From NCBI GenBank assembly GCA_002473085.1, contig DKTP01000152.1:1-8945 (forward strand): a DNA stretch of 8,945 nt, given 5' to 3'. The position numbers and the translations under genes are program-made. This stretch comes from Anaerolineales bacterium UBA7227. Its GTDB lineage: Bacteria; Chloroflexota; Anaerolineae; Anaerolineales; Villigracilaceae. This document shows positions 6,009 through 8,945 of this stretch, one piece after another; within the stretch, counting starts at the first letter, position 1, and every line of letters begins with the position of its first letter. The notes under the pieces are model-generated. The model searched no databases. It was not told where the DNA came from and saw nothing but the letters and a program-made list of their open reading frames with translations.

Positions 6009-7600
6009 TGAAAAAGAACTATCCCATCATTTCCCTGTACGTCTCGCTGGCCGCATTCATCGCGCTCGCGCTGACGCTGTTGACGCGCGGCGCGATGGCG
6101 CTTGGCATATTCACCCCCGCCAAACCCGAAACGATTGACCTGGCGCTGCTCATCAGCGGGGCGCTGGTCATCCTTGGGCTGGCCGTCTACGCCATCCTCG
6201 CGCCCGATTCAGCGCGGATTTTTCTGGGCGGCCGCCAGGCCCGCTATGGAAGCAACGCCCTCGTCATGGTCCTGGCCTTCACCGGCATCGTTCTGGTAAC
6301 GAACTATCTGGCCTTCAAAAACCCCAAAACCCTGGTTGACATGACCGAGGACAAGAGCAACACCCTGGCCCCCGAAATGGCGAAGACGCTCCAGGAACTG
6401 CCCTCCAAAATGACGGCCGTCGGCTATTTCTCGCCGGAGATCCAGCGCGATCAAGCCGAGCAGTTACTATCCAACATGAAGAATAAGAGTCAGGGCAACT
6501 TCGATTACCGCTTTGCGGACCCGGTCGCCAACCCCGTTCAGGCCAAAAGCGACGGCGTGACCGGCGACGGCAAGATCGTGCTGGAAATGAGCGGCCGCAA
6601 AGAGATCGCGGATTACGCCGACCAGACGGAACTCCTGCGCGCCATGAACCGCCTGCTCAACCCGGAAGCGCGCGCAGTCTACTTCCTCGCCGGCCACGGC
6701 GAACTCAACATCGAAGAATCCGGCCAAACCGGTTTGAGCCGCGCCAGCGAAACCCTGACCAGCAAGAACTATACCGTCAAAACCCTGAATCTTCTGGCAG
6801 ATAACGCCATCCCGCAGGATGCCAGGGCGGTCATTGTGGCTGGCCCGCAGCAACCGCTGACCGCCAACGAAGTCAAGCTGCTGATGGATTACACCCTGCG
6901 CGGCGGCGCGCTGATCGTCATGGAAGGCCCCGTCCCGCTGACCGACTTTGGCGACAAGCCCGATCCCCTCGCCGATTCGCTCGACCGCGTTTGGGGCATC
7001 CGCCTGAGAAACGACTTCGTGGTGGACCAAGCCGGCACAAATCCGCTGCAGGCCATCGGCGCGAAATACAGTTCCGCCAGCCCGGCCACGAACGCCATGG
7101 CGCTCCTCACTATCTTCCCAATGGCGCGAAGCATCGAACTCACCCAGAAGACCGACCAGGGCCCCATCACGCTGACCTCGCTCGTGGAAACCAGCCCGAG
7201 TTCGCAAGCCTGGGGCGAAACGGACTTTTCTTCGCTGGAGCAGAGCAACGCCACCGTCTCATTGGACCCGGAAGACACCCCCGGCCCGTTGACGCTCGCC
7301 GCCTCCGCCGAATCGATAAAAGATAAAGGCCGCGTGATCGTGTTCGGCAACGCCATTTTCGCCAGCGACGAAGGGTTCGACGCCTACGGAAACGGCGACC
7401 TCTTCATCAACGCGGTGGACTGGTGCGCCGGCGCCGACGCCCCGGTGGACATCACCGTCACCCCGCCCACCCAGCGCGTCTTCATGCCCCCGAGCCAGCT
7501 GCAAATGATCGCCATCATATTCGGCTCCATCTGCGTCCTGCCCGGATTGGCCCTGGGCGCGGGCGCGTTCGCCTGGCTCTCGCGCCGACGGCGAGGTTAG
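6008..7600 (+). CDS. GldG-like ABC transporter auxiliary protein (IFT52/GIFT-type domain)
   Basis: A 530-residue membrane protein of the GldG / ABC-transporter auxiliary family (ABC_transp_aux). It has three N-terminal membrane segments (about 8-33, 43-65, 84-102), a large soluble portion of some 400 residues, and one C-terminal membrane segment (about 505-525) followed by RRRRG, which places that end in the cytoplasm. The soluble part carries family marks: YFLAGHGELN, TLRGGALIVMEGP and VFGNAIFASDEGF. GldG proteins pair with GldF; the extracytoplasmic domain is thought to contact cargo or envelope partners, but this is not established here. Start choice: ATG 6008 is 9 nt from GGAG (5995-5998), whereas ATG 5999 touches that sequence directly. 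The start overlaps the permease stop. The gene ends 2 nt before the next start. Confidence 0.9.
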   Translation: MKKNYPIISLYVSLAAFIALALTLLTRGAMALGIFTPAKPETIDLALLISGALVILGLAVYAILAPDSARIFLGGRQARYGSNALVMVLAFTGIVLVTNYLAFKNPKTLVDMTEDKSNTLAPEMAKTLQELPSKMTAVGYFSPEIQRDQAEQLLSNMKNKSQGNFDYRFADPVANPVQAKSDGVTGDGKIVLEMSGRKEIADYADQTELLRAMNRLLNPEARAVYFLAGHGELNIEESGQTGLSRASETLTSKNYTVKTLNLLADNAIPQDARAVIVAGPQQPLTANEVKLLMDYTLRGGALIVMEGPVPLTDFGDKPDPLADSLDRVWGIRLRNDFVVDQAGTNPLQAIGAKYSSASPATNAMALLTIFPMARSIELTQKTDQGPITLTSLVETSPSSQAWGETDFSSLEQSNATVSLDPEDTPGPLTLAASAESIKDKGRVIVFGNAIFASDEGFDAYGNGDLFINAVDWCAGADAPVDITVTPPTQRVFMPPSQLQMIAIIFGSICVLPGLALGAGAFAWLSRRRRG

Positions 7601-7602
7601 GC

Positions 7603-8232
7603 ATGATCAAAAAACAGACCTGGCTCCTGCTGGCGGTCTTCCTGGCCCTGGCGGGAGCGGCCATCTACTTCAAGTACAACCCGAAGGAGGCCGCGCCCGC
7701 CAGCAGGGACGCGACCCCGCTTCCGACCCGCGCGCCGACTGAATACCTCTTCCCGACGGAGAGCGCGGTCGCCAGCCTGACCGTCTCCAGCCGCGACGGA
7801 AAAATCGTCGGGCTGGAATTGCAGGACGGAAAATGGGCAGGCGTCAAACCCGCCAAAACAGAGGCCGACCAGGCGTCGGTGGGAGCGGCGATCAGCCAGA
7901 TTTCCGCGATCGTCGTCCTGGCCCGCCTCGACCTCCGCCCGGCCGACGCGGGACTCGCCTCGCCTGCCAACGTCATTACCGTAGGATTCAGCGACGGCGC
8001 GTACGTGAAAGTGCAGATCGGCGACGAAACCCCGACCGGCACAGGCTATTACGCCCGTAAGGAAAACGGAAACATCCTCGTCGTAGATAAGTACGGCATT
8101 GACGCCCTGCTCACCCTGCTGACCTCCATGCCCTTCCCCGCGCCCCCCACGCCCTCCCCCCTGCCGCCCACAGATACGCCCGCCCCGAATGGTTCCGAAA
8201 CGCCCGTTCCAACCGCAACGAAATCGCCATAA
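7603..8232 (+). CDS. DUF4340 domain protein, short form with Pro/Thr-rich tail
   Basis: A 209-residue protein with a single N-terminal membrane anchor (about 6-23), so most of it should lie outside the membrane. Residues 45-175 resemble DUF4340: LELQDGKW, LRPADAGLASP (111-121), VQIGDETPTGTGYYAR and ILVVDKYGIDALL. DUF4340 proteins are often 300 residues or longer and may repeat the module; this one has one copy and then a Pro/Thr/Ser-rich tail (177-209) that looks like an unstructured spacer. ATG 7603 has GAGG 6 nt upstream (7593-7596) and lies 2 nt after the gldG-like stop; the frame is open further left, but that part is Arg/Pro/His-rich shadow sequence. DUF4340 genes commonly close gldA-gldF-gldG operons, so it is probably an accessory part of the transporter. 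Its biochemical role is unknown. Confidence 0.85.
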   Translation: MIKKQTWLLLAVFLALAGAAIYFKYNPKEAAPASRDATPLPTRAPTEYLFPTESAVASLTVSSRDGKIVGLELQDGKWAGVKPAKTEADQASVGAAISQISAIVVLARLDLRPADAGLASPANVITVGFSDGAYVKVQIGDETPTGTGYYARKENGNILVVDKYGIDALLTLLTSMPFPAPPTPSPLPPTDTPAPNGSETPVPTATKSP

Positions 8233-8239
8233 AAGGGTA

Positions 8240-8268
8240 TTGTATTTCAGAAAAAAAGATTGTATGCT
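8240..8268 (+). promoter_or_regulatory. Candidate sigma-70 promoter of the sigma factor gene
   Basis: TTGTAT (8240-8245), a 17-bp spacer containing an A-run, and TATGCT (8263-8268) make a plausible but weaker promoter (3 of 6 and 4 of 6 matches). The predicted transcript start near 8275 would give a leader of about 78 nt. I see no intrinsic terminator between the DUF4340 stop and this site, so read-through from the ABC operon is possible. Confidence 0.45.
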
Positions 8269-8352
8269 GTTAACGCCGCGCCCCGCGTAAAGGACGTTCC
8301 CAACGCGATTGACCGATTCAAGAAGCCAACAACTCCCTTATGGAAAAGCGTA

Positions 8353-8945
8353 ATGAATATGGAGAAAATCCTGATCGTTGACGAAGAAGAAGAATTCCCC
8401 GCCATTGCCCGTTTGATCGAACTCGGTCGTCAAAAGTCCTACGTGACGATTGACGACATTTTGCATTTCTTTCCCGAGGCCGAGCAGGATGTGGAGCAAC
8501 TGGAGGAGGCATTCTCGGCCCTGCTGAGCGCCGGCATCCCCTTCATGGAGGATGCCGCCGCCGCCGAACCCACCGAAGACGAACTGGTGGCGGTGGAGGA
8601 AACCGAGGCCGAGGTGGAGATCGACACCTCGCTCGACGACTACCTCGCCAACATCGACACCGACGACACCATCGGCCTCTACCTCAAGGAAGTCAGCCGC
8701 GTGCCGCTGCTGACCGCCACCGAGGAGGTGGAACTGGCCCAGCGCATCGAACGCGGACGGCTGGCGCGCGAGGAACTTGCGAAGGGCAAAGCCGCCCCCC
8801 GCCGCCGCGCCGAACTCCACCGCCTCATCGAGGACGGGTGGAGCGCGCGCGAACACCTCATTACCGCCAACTCGCGCCTCGTCATCTCCGTCGCCAAAAA
8901 ATACATGGGACGCGGCGTCCCGTTCCTCGACCTGATCCAGGAAGG
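8353..8945 (+). CDS. rpoD: RNA polymerase sigma factor, RpoD/SigA family, 3'-truncated
   Basis: The first 197 codons of a primary-type sigma-70 factor; the frame runs off the right edge with no stop. Residues 15-68 resemble region 1.1 (RQKSYVTIDDILHFFPEAE). An acidic linker follows (about 69-100). Region 1.2 is DDTIGLYLKEVSRVPLL (104-120) with EEVELAQRIERG. Region 2.1/2.2 begins at LITANSRLVISVAKKYMGRG (169-188), followed by FLDLIQE at the edge. Between 1.2 and 2.1 about 30 extra residues (AREELAKG to SAREH) replace the short linker seen in most SigA. Regions 2.3-4.2, which would separate group 1 from group 2, are missing. The start is uncertain: ATG 8353 and ATG 8359 both fit, with only a weak GGAAAAG (8342-8348) upstream. 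The gene has its own candidate promoter. Confidence 0.85.
   Translation, partial: MNMEKILIVDEEEEFPAIARLIELGRQKSYVTIDDILHFFPEAEQDVEQLEEAFSALLSAGIPFMEDAAAAEPTEDELVAVEETEAEVEIDTSLDDYLANIDTDDTIGLYLKEVSRVPLLTATEEVELAQRIERGRLAREELAKGKAAPRRRAELHRLIEDGWSAREHLITANSRLVISVAKKYMGRGVPFLDLIQE

Noticed and set aside
7423..7602. Upstream in-frame extension of the DUF4340 gene
   Set aside because: It overlaps the gldG-like gene in another frame and encodes Arg/Pro/His-rich shadow sequence; ATG 7603 has its own ribosome binding site and starts a clear membrane anchor.

Overview
This is an ordinary-looking bacterial chromosomal window, GC-rich and strongly biased to G/C at third codon positions, with every supported gene on the + strand. 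It is cut at both ends: the left edge lies inside glmS and the right edge inside a group-1-type sigma-70 factor gene. The gene content suggests Chloroflexota, probably class Anaerolineae. The pointers are a Gld-type ABC export operon ending in a DUF4340 protein with a Pro/Thr-rich tail, SH3b-rich surface proteins with proline linkers, and a housekeeping sigma factor with an acidic N-terminus and a short insertion after region 1.2. No rRNA, tRNA or protein sequence seen here fixes the lineage, so this is an inference.

Layout. (1) Up to 1747: glmS, lacking about its first 33 codons. (2) 1748-2031: an intergenic stretch with a degenerate inverted-repeat element made of 9-10 bp units, then an extended -10 promoter. 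(3) 2032-4104: a large modular enzyme, GH25 muramidase, three SH3b repeats, then a C-terminal phosphodiester glycosidase (NAGPA-type) domain, with no visible signal peptide. (4) 4105-4302: a hairpin, a near-consensus sigma-70 promoter and a leader with a long 13-bp stem. (5) 4303-8232: a four-gene operon with overlapping or nearly touching genes: ABC ATPase (GldA/NatA-like), ABC-2 permease (GldF-like), GldG-like auxiliary protein with an IFT52/GIFT-type domain, and a short DUF4340 protein. (6) 8233-8352: a promoter-containing gap. (7) 8353 to the right edge: the first 197 codons of an RpoD/SigA-family sigma factor.

How the parts relate. glmS makes glucosamine-6-phosphate, the entry to UDP-GlcNAc and hence to peptidoglycan and surface glycans. 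The next gene encodes an enzyme predicted to cut such polymers, so the left half has a loose cell-envelope theme, although the two genes have separate promoters. The ABC operon is a textbook gldA-gldF-gldG-DUF4340 arrangement; its substrate is not known from sequence. The sigma factor is an independent housekeeping gene.

The most notable items are the GH25/SH3b/NAGPA fusion without a secretion signal and the structured leader of the ABC operon. I did not find convincing evidence of a wholly undescribed system.
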